A DNA stretch of 64,000 bases from Neodiprion pinetum (Eukaryota; Arthropoda; Insecta; Hymenoptera; Diprionidae), in NCBI RefSeq assembly GCF_021155775.2, contig NC_060232.1:30387922-30451921 (forward strand), written 5' to 3'. Below the pieces are notes generated by a model. It saw only the letters and a program-made list of their open reading frames with translations, did no database searches and had not been told where the DNA came from. This document shows positions 1 to 12,827 of this stretch, piece by piece. A program made the position numbers and the translations under genes. Within the stretch, counting starts at the first letter, position 1. Each line of letters opens with the position of its first letter.

Positions 1-2640
1 ATTGTCATTTTTCCACGACTGCCCAGCACGTCGATCGCAGCGTTAAGCTTGGTTGGGCGGAACACGTTTTCTCACCACGCAATGGTAAAAGGACAAATTG
101 ACAACGATACGGCGGGGAAATGATCGAATTTCGGATCAATGCCGAAGGTTTCGAAGCATAAATCAAACTGACGCTGAAACGTGTCATATGTAAATAATTA
201 ATTTCACGTAGGAGTTTGTTTAAGCAAAGCCTCGAGCAAAGCCACAAGTTTCTCGAACACCCGTACGCATGCATGAATACGTATACCCATCGTCTGCATA
301 TGACGGGGAAAAAAATTATGTCTGACAGCGGAAAATAATTTCTATCGTAAAATAACTTTAATCACGCATACACGCACACACACACACACACAGAAAATAC
401 ACACGTATTGGGTTGAAATTTACAAGTAATCGAGAAGTTTTATTATATTATCGCAGGCGAGAATAATAATAATGGTAATAGTTATTCGGTCGATGTAATC
501 AACGACCCCGAATATATCACATCATGTACGTACAATTCTATATGTATCAGTGATACACTGCACGTGCGTTTAGAGAAGATAAACTCATACTCGTGACGAT
601 ATAGCTGATACGATTGATTTTATTATTATCCTTTTTTCATCCAATTCTATCTTAATTTGTGCTTTGAATTCAGTATTTTCGATTCGTTATAAGTGTATTG
701 TATACATATATTACATGTATATCGGTTCCTCAATGCATTGTTGAAACCATCGTTTGTAGTTTTAGGTAAAGAATCGACGAGCGCATTGTACTTTTCTGAA
801 TGTCATGTTCAGCGTTTATTCTTCATAATTGAAATAATCGTGTGATTTTGAGCGTTTGAAAACGAAAACCTGTACAATAAATAGTGTGCGAGAGACAGTA
901 CAGGTAAGAGTTTCATATACATGTGCATAAACTTGTCTTGTTTCGCTGTTTCATACGTTTTCTACATTTTCACTTTTCTAATATATACTTTCTTTATTAC
1001 CTCGAAGGTGACACCAATAACAAGAATCGCGGCTTCATCTTATTTTTTTTTTTTGTTTTGTATAATATAACACCTAAACCTATAATAAACTCCTCTCGTT
1101 ATGACGTCAAGCGCAATTTACTTTAGGTACCTTAAGTAGCTACGGCAACAACAACGTTCTGGACTGTTTTTTGGGGGCGGTACAATATTACTATGCATAT
1201 TATATTATACTATATATATTATATAAGATCGTGTCTTCGTGAGATTGCGCTCGCAATCCGGAACAGGTCCACGTAATTTGTAAAAATGGTTATCTGTTAT
1301 TTGCTCGCGTATGCAGCGTGTTTTAATAATAAATATACTGTTTACAGTACAGAAAACGCGAATCACCAAAAACCGGCAGAACGTATAACGAGTTTCAAAC
1401 TAAAAATATTCCGTCTCGTCCGTCGGAATTTCTCGAAAACATTGCGGAAAGGCTGACAAACATACATATATATATAGAGAGAGAAATCCTCACAATATTG
1501 ATAAGATTTTACAAAAAGTAGTATGAAAATAAGAAAAAAAATTATCATCAGCTTTAATATTATCATTGTTTTTCATTCAACCAAAAAGAAATGGTATCGT
1601 TAAATCTTCGGTAAGCGAAGTTTGTTCATTTTCATGTGTTCGTTGATGATTAAAACGCCAGAGAAATTAAGAAATTATCGACGGTATCATCGAGGGAATA
1701 GCTACGTGATGCGAGTGACACAGTTTTTTCGCTCTCACTCCCCCATAAGTATAAAAAAAAAAAAAAAAAAAAAAAACCCATCGTACATCATAAATGACCT
1801 TACAAAATCCACGAATTTCCCATTCGCATGTCTTTCAGTCTACAAGGATTCCGACATTATTTTTTCATGCATATTTTAAAAACGTTAATTCACTGAAACT
1901 CCGGAGTTAACAGTCTTCCAGATAATCCGAAAATAATGCGTGACTGGGTTTATAGTTTCGATTTTCGCATTCCATTCCGACTACCGAACTATCCTCCTGA
2001 GACTTATGATGTCAAATAAGACTCGAAGGTATGATAACGCAACGGTTTATTGAATACTTTCGCTCTTAAAAATTTACCGTCTGTGAGAGTTTTCGCAAAC
2101 ATTATTATTCCCTAGCTACCTATCGTCGGTGACAAAAAATGCAATTTTAACCAAAACCTGCTTCGATACATATCACGTACAAGAAAATAATTGCTCGGAT
2201 ACTGGTTTTGCATACAGATATGCATATTCTCATATCAGTGAAGTATAGTGCATGTTAAATGCCGCATGGAATTAGTCGAGGACATTGTTTCGTATGCAAC
2301 AAACGCACAATTGTTATTTAAAATTATATGCTGCAATCAACGTTTTGTTTACCGACGTAACTTTGATATTTTTATAACCTGGGTTTGAAAATTCCCAGTA
2401 TATTTCCGATTACCAAGGCTGGTTTGAAAATATTTTAGATCGGTGTTAAATGACGAGCATGATGTATCAAAAATATAGGTGACAAACAAACATGTGAAAA
2501 AGACGACAGGAAAAATAATTATGGCACTTAGTTCAGAAAGAGTGATTAATAAAAATGACAAATAAATCAATAACCGACCTTGACGTGTAGTTTTGAAAAA
2601 ATATACATATAGAGGACATAAACAAGAGGGTAAAAAAATA
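1..2640. other. Gene-poor AT-rich spacer
   Basis: I see no coding exon here. The longest open frames are under 100 codons, low in complexity and without matching splice sites. The stretch holds an AC-rich tract near 371-391, a run of A at 1753-1776 and scattered AT-rich DNA. It lies downstream of the leftward elongase gene and probably contains part of that gene's 3' flank. An exon of a gene lying outside the window cannot be excluded. Confidence 0.5.
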
Positions 2641-2829
2641 TGTATCACGTATCACGTAGCTCTGAATTGACAAACAATTTATTTATCCCAAAAAAAATTA
2701 TAAATAAAAGGTGAAAATTAACTCACCCCAAAACAACGCTGTATACAGTATATGCGCGTATAACTCGCACGCAAAGGTGAAATCAAAATTTTTTTTCGTT
2801 CAAATTTGCGTACGACACATTCTCGTTCA

Positions 2830-2832
<3 letters not shown>

Positions 2833-2863
<31 letters not shown>

Positions 2864-2914
2864 CTCTCACCTCTCTCTCACTCTCACTCTCTCTCTCTCA
2901 CTCTCACACTCTCA

Positions 2915-2992
<78 letters not shown>

Positions 2993-3012
2993 CTCTCTCT
3001 CTCTTTCTCTTT
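2833..3012. repeat. (CT)n / (GA)n microsatellite
   Basis: This is about 180 bp of nearly pure CT dinucleotide with a few CA and TTTC interruptions. It begins about 145 bp beyond the stop codon of the leftward elongase gene, so its transcript would carry a long GA tract if the 3' UTR reaches this far. Open frames across it encode only Ser-Leu or Arg-Glu repeats and are not genes. Confidence 0.95.
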
Positions 3013-3155
3013 CCGGAAGCTCTCCGCACAACGGGCCTCACGAAGAATAGCCGATCATCAATCCGACCCTCACCACCCCTTCCCGCCCAACCCTCCCGTT
3101 CCGTTCCCACCGGCAACAAACCTGGGAAAATCAACAATTTTAAAGAGTATCTTCT

Positions 3156-6100
3156 TTAGTTAGCTTTGAGCTTCTCGTTGCTGTAATCCGCCGCAGCGAT
3201 GTGACCGTTCCCGTTGGCGTAAGCCTTCTTTCCAGATTTCGACGAGCTCTTGCCGCCGAGGTAGGCCTTGTGGAAGAATCTCGCGAAGAGTACGAAGTAG
3301 CTGAAGTACATCATAAGACTGAGCTTGATGTTGACCCTCGATATGTGACACTCGGCCTGCCCGCTCTCGAGGTATTGATGAGCCCAGACGTTGATCGCGC
3401 ATCCGACGATCATCTGCGTCAGCTGGAGGGCGGTGATCACCATCGATATCCATTTCGGTGGCGAGTATCGCATCGCCCTCAGCGCGTAGTACGAGTACAT
3501 TATCGAGTGGACGCAGTAGTTCATCACGACGAACCATCTAGCTGACGCCGTGTACTCGGTGTAGGAGAACCACGAGTAGAGGAGGACGGTTATGTGATGG
3601 TACCAGTGGAGGAATATCAGCGGCTGCTTGCGGAGAACTATGAAGACCGTGTCGCCGAGCTCCGGCAGCTTCGACAAGACGAACATCCAGGTCCAGAAGC
3701 CGGAGACTCGGTCTTGCTCGATGAAGCTGTAACACAGACGTTACGAAACTTGTAATTTTAATTTCCCTACTTTTTTCGGCTGATCCCGACTTTGTCCTCA
3801 CATTGGTGTATACCTTGTAGCGAATGTTATAGCGATGATTTTATACTTATTTCAATTCGTATTCGCTGCCTTTGTAATAAATTTCTTGCTAGCCACTCTT
3901 CAAGTTAATATGCTCGTACAGATGCGATAGTTCGAGACTCTGTTGCTACAATGTTTGTCAAGTTATGTTACAGACAGATTTTACTTTTCCCACTGGGTCG
4001 TTATACGTATAGCAAACAGTAAGACTATCCAACCTTGGTATATTCACCTGCAATATAATCGAGTTACGTAATACTTTCATCCGAGCAAAATGCATACTCG
4101 GTATAAAATGTCATTCACAATTATACCGAAAAGTTCACACCTGCTCAGCGAGAGAAATCCGAATCTCCCACGATTACGAGATTATCGTAGAATTTTATAC
4201 ATGAGCGTTAATTTTACTTTCATTCAAGGTGTAAATCCATGGTGAAAACAGGTAACTATTTAACGCGGTTAAATTCCTCAAATGTACTACGGAACTGGCT
4301 GACGGTAATTTGTTTTACCTGGTGTTTGAAAAATGTTCATATTTAGTCAAGTGAATTGCATGTTTTTCAAATTGAACAATTACGATCCACTGCGGTAGAC
4401 GCAATCGGTACCGCGTGCATTTACTAGTCGCATGTATTAATTATTCCAAATAAAACAAAATCGAAATTCGATAACGAGACAATTATGCGTGCAAAAACGT
4501 TTTCCTAAACGTTGGATATTCATGCAAGTCGTAATAACTGTAGACGCCAACTTTTTTATTCTTTCAATTCCTGAAACCGGAATTCTGACAGAAGCAGACG
4601 TACAATTTTGAAACTGTGTCGAGTAGTACCAATTTTATCCGGATTTCTGACGTGATTCTTGCCTGTGGAATTGAAGTATAGATAACTCCACACCGGTGGA
4701 AAGTTGTTAATTTTATTTCGTACGACGTAATAGAGCGGTTTCGGCACTAACTCGTTAAGTATGTTCGTATATCGCAGTCACAAACACTTCGATGGATCCT
4801 GTATATGTTAATGTGAACGGATATAAGATACAGGATGTTGAATTCTCAAACGATCGGACGTCCCGCTGGTTTGGACGATTTCAATGATAATTTAATGTCC
4901 TCGGGCATAGATTTAACGCTGTCGCTTTTACCTATGTAAACTGCGAAACAATCGCTTAAAATATATGTAACGCAAAAGATCATTTTGAGTCATCTGCCAT
5001 AAGTATATCGCTCATTTGCTTGTCGATTGTTGGAGGTGTTCATCGGTAGAAACACAATGATATTTCGTATAAAAAAATGTATAGAATGAAAGCCCTGCTG
5101 CCGCGGCAAATACCAATTTGCTGTCTATTTTTTCTTGAACCCCGTTTGAACTTTATACATTTCTTAGTTATTTGCAATGCAAAATTCGAACGCGATTCGA
5201 TAAAAACTTGTTGAACATGACGTCATCAGCCATTTATCAACGTATTTTTAGAAAAATAAAAATTGTTAATTTGCAATTTAAACAGTTTTTAAACGTCGCA
5301 TCGTACGTTCATCGAGCATTTAATACTGAAATGACGATTCTTTACAAGCAATGAAACAAGTGAGTTAATTTCTTATGTTCCACGTCATAAGTATTAAACG
5401 ATTATTCAAAGACACCCATTTATACTTTTAAATCACAGCAACTGCGGAAGTATTTGCATTTAAAGGTGAAATGAAATTCGCTTACTGCTTGTATGTAAAT
5501 GGTTCTAAATTTTAAGCAATCATGAGCCGCTCTATTTACTATTCATGGTATTATTTCAACTTGTTAAACTACGATTATCGACGTTTGAATAACACACGCC
5601 ATAATTCTGTCTGCTTAATACCGCCGCGACTTCGTAATCAGGATGGGAAAAAAAATTATGAATTTTATCCTCTACTTAAGTTACAATCATTTATCACCTG
5701 CATGTTGTCCGTACGAAGTAAGAAATAGCTGGTGCTAATAACGTGCGAAATGATACATTCGTCTCATTACAAATACATATACCTAATCAATTATAACGTC
5801 AGGAGTATAACAGGCTTTAGCATCTAATGAGGAAAGTTGTTACTTAGAACCAACATCGTTACACATTGTCACACTCATAATCACCAATTTATACGAAAGA
5901 TAAACATAATCTTCGAGAAAAATACATCGCGAGTATTATTGGTAAGCGAAATACGTGGCACGGAATCGCAAATTCCTGCAATTACGATCATTAATTTCAT
6001 TTATCATTACCAAATGATGATTAAGTATCGGATAAACGAGCAATTGTATTTCATATTTAACGATTCGAGCTGAAACTTCGAATACACTGTTAGGGGGATT

Positions 6101-6472
6101 TTAATAATGAATCGAGAATAAATCGGGACTCATACTATGTACATACCTCGGTATACAGACGCTGTGATAAAGCCCGTAATTCCTGAGCACGTGGATAAGT
6201 TCGGGGGCGGTTCTCGTGAATCCAATGATCGAAAAGGAGGCGAGTAAAGTATTCCAAAGGCTGAGTACGCCCCTGAGTTCGTACTTGGGCCGACTGGCCA
6301 TAAAGTGCTGACCGCCAAAAATGAGGATCATGTAAATGCCGCAATAGTAGAAGCAATTCGTCCAATTGTTCATCATCCAGACCCTGGTGTCTTGGTGAAT
6401 GAATTCCTCCTCGAAGTTGAACACGTAGGAGTAATTGGGCAGCGTAACCTCCATGTAGTCCATTTTGTTCAT
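3156..6472 (-). CDS. ELOVL6-type very-long-chain fatty acid elongase
   Basis: Coding exons are 6472-6147 and 3726-3156, joined across a 2.4-kb intron (donor GTATGT, acceptor ACAG). Phase closes and gives 298 residues, normal for the family. The product is an ER multi-span 3-ketoacyl-CoA synthase that catalyses the condensing step of fatty-acid elongation. Exon 2 carries the catalytic histidine box HWYHH at about residues 149-153, preceded by KLPELGDTVFIVLRK and followed by MNYCVHSIMYSYYALRA, both hallmarks of ELOVL proteins. These blocks resemble ELOVL6 (Drosophila Baldspot) more than the other ELOVLs. An in-frame TGA lies upstream of the ATG within the same exon, so the start is in this exon. 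A second ATG nine bases on (6463) may be the one used and would give 295 residues. The C-terminus is rich in Ser, Lys and Gly and has no clear KKXX signal. The 5' UTR exons were not placed. Substrate preference is inferred from family resemblance only. Confidence 0.93.
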
Positions 6473-6506
6473 CTTTCCTTCTCTTCCAAGTGGGTATCCT
6501 CCTCAA

Positions 6507-8600
6507 TCAAGTCCAGGGCTTTTCGTCTTGGCCCGCGTCCTTCTGGTTTACCAATGTGCGGATGATTCTGCGGGGATGACAAGAGTCGTTAGGCAGGTGC
6601 GTCGAGCCCGCGAATTGTGTACCTCGACTTACGGATAACACAAAACCGTCTTTCATCACGCCAACACCGCAACCTGATGCAGAATTGGTGCAATTCACTG
6701 CAGCCAAGGTATGTTTATGCACGTAATAATGTGCATATGTAGATGCAACACACTAACCGTGAGTTAACGACTCACAAACAGGTTTCGTAATTTTTTTATA
6801 CCTCCCCCGCATCAATAACACAACCTATTCCCGTGTAAAAAGATACATTATTGCTTATTATATGCAAACAAACAGAGTTACGTGGACAATTCTCTGCATC
6901 AATTTCGTCTGTCGTTTGTTATGCGTACACGTTTCGCGTGTTCGGTTAAGCGACAAGCATAACACGACTTATGTATTACGTGTTGTAATGCGTTTTCTGC
7001 TCGACGTCAACGCGAGAGCCGTGTGTAAACAAATCAGACCGATCACTCTTTGTTGTATTATTGACAAAAATACAACGACTGCTTGTCGAAAACTATACTC
7101 GTGTTTAAAAAATTCAGTCTTGCGATCGTCGTCTGTCGTCAATCTAGAACGCGTCGTCGTTTTCGGAGCTTGTCGAGGCGCCTGTAACTGTTTTTCTCTC
7201 TCCGCCCCGACTAATCAATCACTGGCAACTGTATTTTTGACACAGAAATAAGTTGTTTCACCTCTCGCTCGTTACGTGCATTACTTATGCATTGCATTGG
7301 TAGATACGATATACCTACAGTATATGTATTGTCACTCCACATGTTCTACCGTTCGGAGAATAAAATTACACTGTAATCGCAAGCCCTCTGGTTATGAGAA
7401 ATGACGTACACGCGTGTCATGTATGTATGTAAGAATGTATGTATGCATACTAGTTAATAGATTATCTCGCGAGGTATCGTAAGTGTAATCTAGAATGTGA
7501 ATAAACCGGGTATAAGCATGGCAGGAACGATTCTTGAAACTTTCTTCATTTCACCTCGAGTTTTCACGTGGCGGTAAATTAATCACTGAATGAGAGATCG
7601 CAACAATTCTGGTTATTGAGAAATGTTGTTCACTGAAACTGAAAGTTAAATCACTTACTTGTAGTATATTATTTCTCGAAAGTCAATTATTTTCGGTTAT
7701 CCTCTTCGTCGCCCTCTTCCGTTTGTTTATCGTCGAATGTATACGGAACTCCGGAAAATGTTGGAGTCGCTCTTACACGCCGACACGTTTTCGACGTTAA
7801 AATTCTTGACTAGTTGGGAATTTGTGACTAGTTCGCGCCGGCTAGATGTAGGCCATTCATGCGTAAGCCGGTGTAGAGAATCTGTCACACGGTAAACGCG
7901 CGATGTGCGGTGAGATGCGATGCGATGCGGTGTGGGTTTGCCCGGAATGTTTCACGAATCAATAAATAAATAAATACGCGATATCGTCCTCCCGTTATAT
8001 TTGAGAGCACAGCCTCTCCTCGACCTGCGCAGGAAAGGAGCAAGTTTTGAAATGTGCTTCGAACGTCAATCCGCACTATTCTTCCCACACCAAACCCCCG
8101 AGTTCCTCGTTAGCACCGGTCACTTCCACTCTCACGCATCGACGACCCGCGGGGAACTGGCATCGGCGTGGGGAGCGTTAAGGCGGCACCGGCTGCATAG
8201 GAGTGCCAGACGTGGTCTTCGACCAACTATCTACGTGTATACTCATCCCAACTAATCAGTGCTGCCATCGCCCATCCGATGTGAGTGCGTCTCACTAGGG
8301 AATTCAAAAGTTACCAGGGATATATGGCGAACTGGAGAATCGAAACCGCTGCAACCGAGACCAAAGAGTAGGGCTGGCCGAATCACTGATAGAGATTGGT
8401 GAGAGCTAGTTCTGTAGTGGTCCTCTCTATCGCACGATCAAAAAAGTGGCGAGCAACCACCAGGCGGGGAAAGCTGTAAGGGAAACTGAGAAGTCACGGT
8501 CGTAGGAAAGGTATATTTATAGAACACAAGCTGCGTCTTTTCCCCGCCAAGTCCCCATGCCAGCAGCCTGCTACAGTTGTTCTCTGCTTGCCACGGCTTT
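6507..8600. other. Upstream region of the elongase gene
   Basis: No coding exon is supported. This 2-kb stretch lies 5' of the leftward elongase gene and should hold its 5' UTR and promoter. Several open frames of 60-130 codons exist on both strands but have no recognisable domain and no matching splice sites. The sequence is more GC-rich between about 7900 and 8250. Confidence 0.35.
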
Positions 8601-8613
8601 AGACACAAGTGCA

Positions 8614-8852
8614 CAGAGCCAGCCCCCTGACACACGCTGCTAAGAGTGGTTCGCAAAATGTCCCTCGATTCTGCCGCCAATTTCCACCACTAGTGGCGCT
8701 AGTAGTTGTCTGACAAGCTTGCGCGCGGTCAGCGAGGGCAGCGAGCGTGTCAGAAGTCTACTAGCGGCACATAGAAGAACTAAAAAACCGGGACAAGACG
8801 CGTACAATTTTTTTGTATACGAGCAGTGGTGAGTGTCAGGGGGCTGGTTCTG
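8614..8852. repeat. Foldback element with 20-bp inverted ends
   Basis: The left end (8614-8633, CAGAGCCAGCCCCCTGACAC) and the right end (8833-8852) are reverse complements at 19 of 20 positions. A second inverted pair lies inside: about 8692-8714 against about 8748-8772, both around GCTAGTAG and TCTGACA. The whole 239 bp can fold on itself. No open frame fits a transposase, and I saw no convincing target-site duplication. It looks like a non-autonomous foldback or MITE copy, family unknown. Confidence 0.55.
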
Positions 8853-9377
8853 ACGTTTGTTTGTATTAATCATACATAACCTCTTATTCCTTCTCAAAAG
8901 GTTGGGTGTTGAGTATACTGTATATTCTTATTTTAGAGATATTTTTCGGATAAGTAGTCTGTTATATATTGAGTGCTCAACGTGAGGTTACGTTAGAAAC
9001 CGGCACCACAGGCAAAAAAATAATAGAAAATACACGGGGTGCTAATGGGTGGGCAATTACCACGAGCAGATAGAGAACGATTTATTAGCCGCTAGATGGC
9101 ACAGACCGCAAGTTTCTGAGCCATACACTATTCAGGAAAGAAAAGATTGACATCACACTCCAAATTTCCGTTTCTACAATGGCGAACGCGACTCACTTGA
9201 TGTTCAGAATCCGGCCCCCGACCTGTATAATAAGACCGTGGGCACATCTGAAACTATTTCAAAAAACAAATCTCTCTTGTAATAGTATATACACTATGCC
9301 GGAAATATCCCTTTAGTTTGTCGATTCCAAGTCCATGGTCGATTCATATAATAAGTAACTAGTGAAGTAAATGCATA

Positions 9378-9507
9378 GGGTGCGTTCCGAAATTACCTTC
9401 CAGTGCTGTCGCTGATTTTTTATCTCTTTTGCGTTGCCGAATTTGTGACTAGCTCTGTCTATTGCCTAGGGAGTTTTCAGCGCTGCAGCTAGTTTCGGAA
9501 CGCACCC
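9378..9507. mobile_element. 130-bp MITE with GGGTGCGTTCCGAAA ends
   Basis: The left end GGGTGCGTTCCGAAA (9378-9392) is matched by its reverse complement at 9493-9507. The element is flanked on both sides by ATA (9375-9377 and 9508-9510), which could be a 3-bp target-site duplication. Inner similarity continues weakly around CAGCGCTG. It has no coding capacity. A short element with 3-bp duplications would suit a Harbinger- or CACTA-like origin, but the superfamily cannot be settled from one copy. Confidence 0.6.
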
Positions 9508-9916
9508 ATAATGTTGCATCTGGTTGCATCTTCGGTCAACGATATTTATGACGCACAATATCCCCAGACATATCGATGTCAATTTTGCAATGCATACAAT
9601 GTAAATTGGTGTCAAAAAGTCAATCAAGAGAATTCGACAGGATACGATGCACTCAGAGATAAATGGACGATAACAATGTGTTGGGAGATAGCCCACAAGA
9701 AATTAGGACAATGATCAGATTATGGGTCAGATCGTCAAATGAGGTGGTAGCGGCTGAGGTTATGTAATATGAGGTGTTGTCAACGGGGAGTGAGTGAGGC
9801 GTAAGCTCTGACAGTTGGAACATCATCTACAACAGGGGAATCACATAGTTATTGAGTAAACAGATTTATATTCTGTATCTTAAGTATCTCGATTTAAAGG
9901 CAAAATAGATATAAGT

Positions 9917-11525
9917 ATGGAGCAGTACGAACAGTACATAGCACTTAGAAAAGAATTTCTTAGTGAAGCAAAACTTTATCTAACACGATCAGATGTGATT
10001 GCATTAAAAATTCGTCATCAGCAAGCCATAAATTCTGTAAGGACATATGAGTCTATTGAAAATATTGAACAGCTAGTCAGAGTTCTTGAGAAAAGAGGGG
10101 TGATCCGTTATGACAAAATACAACTGTTGAAGAATATTGCTCAAAACTTTCCCCATCATTCTGTGATTAACACAAAATTTAATAAGTACATGGCTTGGCT
10201 GGAAAACTATACTCCATATCCACCAGAAACCAATTTGTACCAATGTTCGAACGGTGAGTGTTATCGAGGAAACAAAATTATTAATAATCTCTTTTCATCT
10301 GAAAATTTGAATAGCAGACACCATCCCAGAACACCACAATTTCAATCTTTTGTAAAATATAAATTTCTCCCTGAATCTTCACTTACTATTACAACTGGTG
10401 ATGACTTGAGTGATTCCAACAATTCTGTGATGTTGATATGTTCAAACGCGGATGTTGGAAATCATGTTTCCTTTGCAAATAATTTTAATTTCAACAATAA
10501 TAATACGCACGAAACAAACAATGATCTGAACTTGTGTGTTACATCACAGGAAACACCTGGCATTCTCAAACACCAAAAGGGCAATTTAATTCCAAATGTT
10601 ACTTCCAGCAAGGCGGTTTCTGCCATCTTAACATCAAAAAATGATAACATCAAGTCTGAATTATCCCTGCCAATGAGAGAAGAATTAAATCTATCTGAGC
10701 CTAATTTTAACATACCTTTACTTTCAACACCTCAGTCACATATGCCTCCAACCACTTGCTCATCTCATATTGACGATACATCATTAAGACCTTCTCCAAT
10801 ACAATCAAAGTCCAAAGAAAATTTTAATGAAAAACAAACAAGTCTGAGACAGTTTGTTCAAAAAAGACAAACTCTGATAGTCTTAAGTCTTGTACTTTCC
10901 GTTATTATTCTGTCAATACTATGCATTTTGTATGGTTTCTTGCCAAATTCAGTGCATTATATACCTGAACCATCTGCGCCGCCCTCACAAGTCGTTAATC
11001 CTGGTTTTGCCGAAGGATCTAGAATTCCATATGCCAGGAACGATCCGAACAAAGAAACTGAAATACGAAACACTCCAGACAGACAAAATTATCAATGGTA
11101 TCCATCCACGTCTGAATCTGTAATGTATTCTTCATATTCACAAACTCAGCCAGAAGACCAACAGAAAATTATGTATACGGGTAAGATTTTGTTGCAATAC
11201 TGTACTTGAGTTGGAACTAAATTGCTCTCAATATACATGCAAATAATTAATTTTACTTGGAATTATAGTGTTCAACGGAGTGAGTGAAGCAGTAGGCAAA
11301 TCATGGCGTGATGTGGCCAGATATCTCGATGTCAGGGAGGGTGACATCGACCGTATTGACACGCAGTTCAATTCTGATTCTAAAGAAAAGGCCTTCGCAG
11401 CATTGAAAATATTTGCTGCTAAAAGTGATTTGCGTTGCTGGTCGATCAACTTGAAGAATGCGTTAGAAAAGGCAAGACGTAAGGATCTCAGAAACCTGGT
11501 CGACGATCTACTAACTCGGAAATAG
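9917..11525 (+). CDS. FADD-like death adaptor (DED plus death domain), long form with TM segment
   Basis: Exons are 9917-11180 and 11269-11525; donor GTAAGA and acceptor TATAG join in phase 1, giving 506 residues. Residues about 1-98 form a death-effector domain (helix pattern around ENIEQLVRVLEKRGVI). The last 85 form a death domain (SWRDVARYLDVREGDIDRID, ending LRNLVDDLL). FADD adaptors link death receptors or Imd to Dredd/caspase-8 through these two domains; human FADD is 208 residues and the fly protein 239. This open frame has about 309 extra Asn- and Ser-rich residues between the domains. They end in a strongly hydrophobic stretch (LIVLSLVLSVIILSILCILY, residues about 321-340) followed by a Pro-rich linker. 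A donor inside exon 1 could remove all of it (see the entry at 10254). Domain assignment is by pattern, and the long form is not proven to be expressed. Confidence 0.83.
10254..10259 (+). promoter_or_regulatory. Alternative exonic 5' splice site in FADD exon 1
   Basis: GTGAGT follows codon 112 plus one base, just after the DED. Splicing from 10253 to the acceptor at 11269 keeps the frame: phase 1, with the same G|TG valine codon as the long form. The product would be about 197 residues, the size and DED-death-domain layout of ordinary FADD. This donor matches the consensus at least as well as the distal GTAAGA. Usage is inferred and needs RNA evidence. Confidence 0.6.
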
Positions 11526-12100
11526 TGAACAACATAGAGACAGAGCAGTTGTACGTGTGTTTCTTCTGTATTAAGCTGCATATAGTTTCAGCATAATACT
11601 TCTTTCAAACACAAAAAGACTCCGATGAGCGAAATTTTTCACGCTGTAAATAATAATATTTTTCTGATCCATATGGGTATTGTAATAATAGCTATGTTTA
11701 AAACCGTGTGCTCGATATTTTTGTTTTTATCTTGATATGTAATGTTGGCGTATGTAAGTATGGAACAAACGAATATTTGGACTACTGAGGATATATTACG
11801 ATAATATGTGTACATTTACGTCTACGTAATAATGTAAATCCGGACTGTGCTTTTTTTTCTTTCACACGTTTATTATCAACAAATTGTTGAATATTTATCT
11901 GCGTATATTTTTAGTTTCACGTCCGAATACATAGTATATTCGCATAGTGACAAATTCAGAAGCAGGTAACAGAAAATGAAGTATAATGTAACAGTTTTAA
12001 CAGGGAAGTAAACAGTAAATAAATTGACAAGGCAACATTTATAATTGGCATGCTGTATTACATACGCTGACAATTTTCATAACATAGTAGTTCACTGAAA

Positions 12101-12106
12101 AATAAA
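12101..12106 (+). terminator. AATAAA poly(A) signal, possibly of the FADD gene
   Basis: A canonical hexamer about 575 bp past the FADD stop codon. A reverse-strand hexamer that could serve the convergent eIF4E gene lies near 12547, so the two 3' UTRs may face each other across about 450 bp without overlapping. No cleavage evidence is available. Confidence 0.35.
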
Positions 12107-12827
12107 GATATATTCTCTATCGTTACCAGTTTCAAGCAGATTCGTATAGTATAAATGGAAGTGAAAATGCAACTAAACTAGTAATGGACTGAGAAATTAT
12201 TTTGCTTTTGCTGGCTGCTGCGTTAAATTCTTTTGATTCGAAAATTTCTAAACCACTAATTTTAGGTAGTAATTAGATAATTATTTCACGAATCCTATTA
12301 TACATCAGGGAGGGTATATAACAAAGGATTGTGAGAAAAGAATAACTTTATTCCACATATGACTTGACTATACCTTTGTGTACAGATTCTTTCACATATT
12401 CTTATAAAAGAAAAATTATATATATAGGGAAAAAAAATACAGCAGCCTGCGCTAATGTCCTCTGGGTGTATAACTGTGAGAACAAGTTATGTATATCAAT
12501 GTAAAATTTTATACTAGCAAATCTTGCATTTAGTTATATAATAACTCATTTATTAACCATCACTCAGTCGCGTATAATGAGAGGAAACATGATTACGTCA
12601 ACATAATTTTTGGAGGGCGCAATAGGGGAAGGGACTGCTTATTTCTTTGCTCAGCCATTCACTAGTTCTGTACATGTGTATATTCCTCTCCTGAATACAG
12701 ACAGTTGAATTCAGATGATCCATAAATATATCTATTAGATAATTTGCTTTGCAATTATTTGTTATTCGAATGGTTGGGGTCAGGAAATGTGAGGATGATG
12801 TATAATAATAATAGAAAAGGGCTGTGG

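Noticed and set aside
2711..3163. Overlapping long frames across the CT repeat
   Set aside because: They encode only Ser-Leu or Arg-Glu dipeptide runs from the microsatellite.
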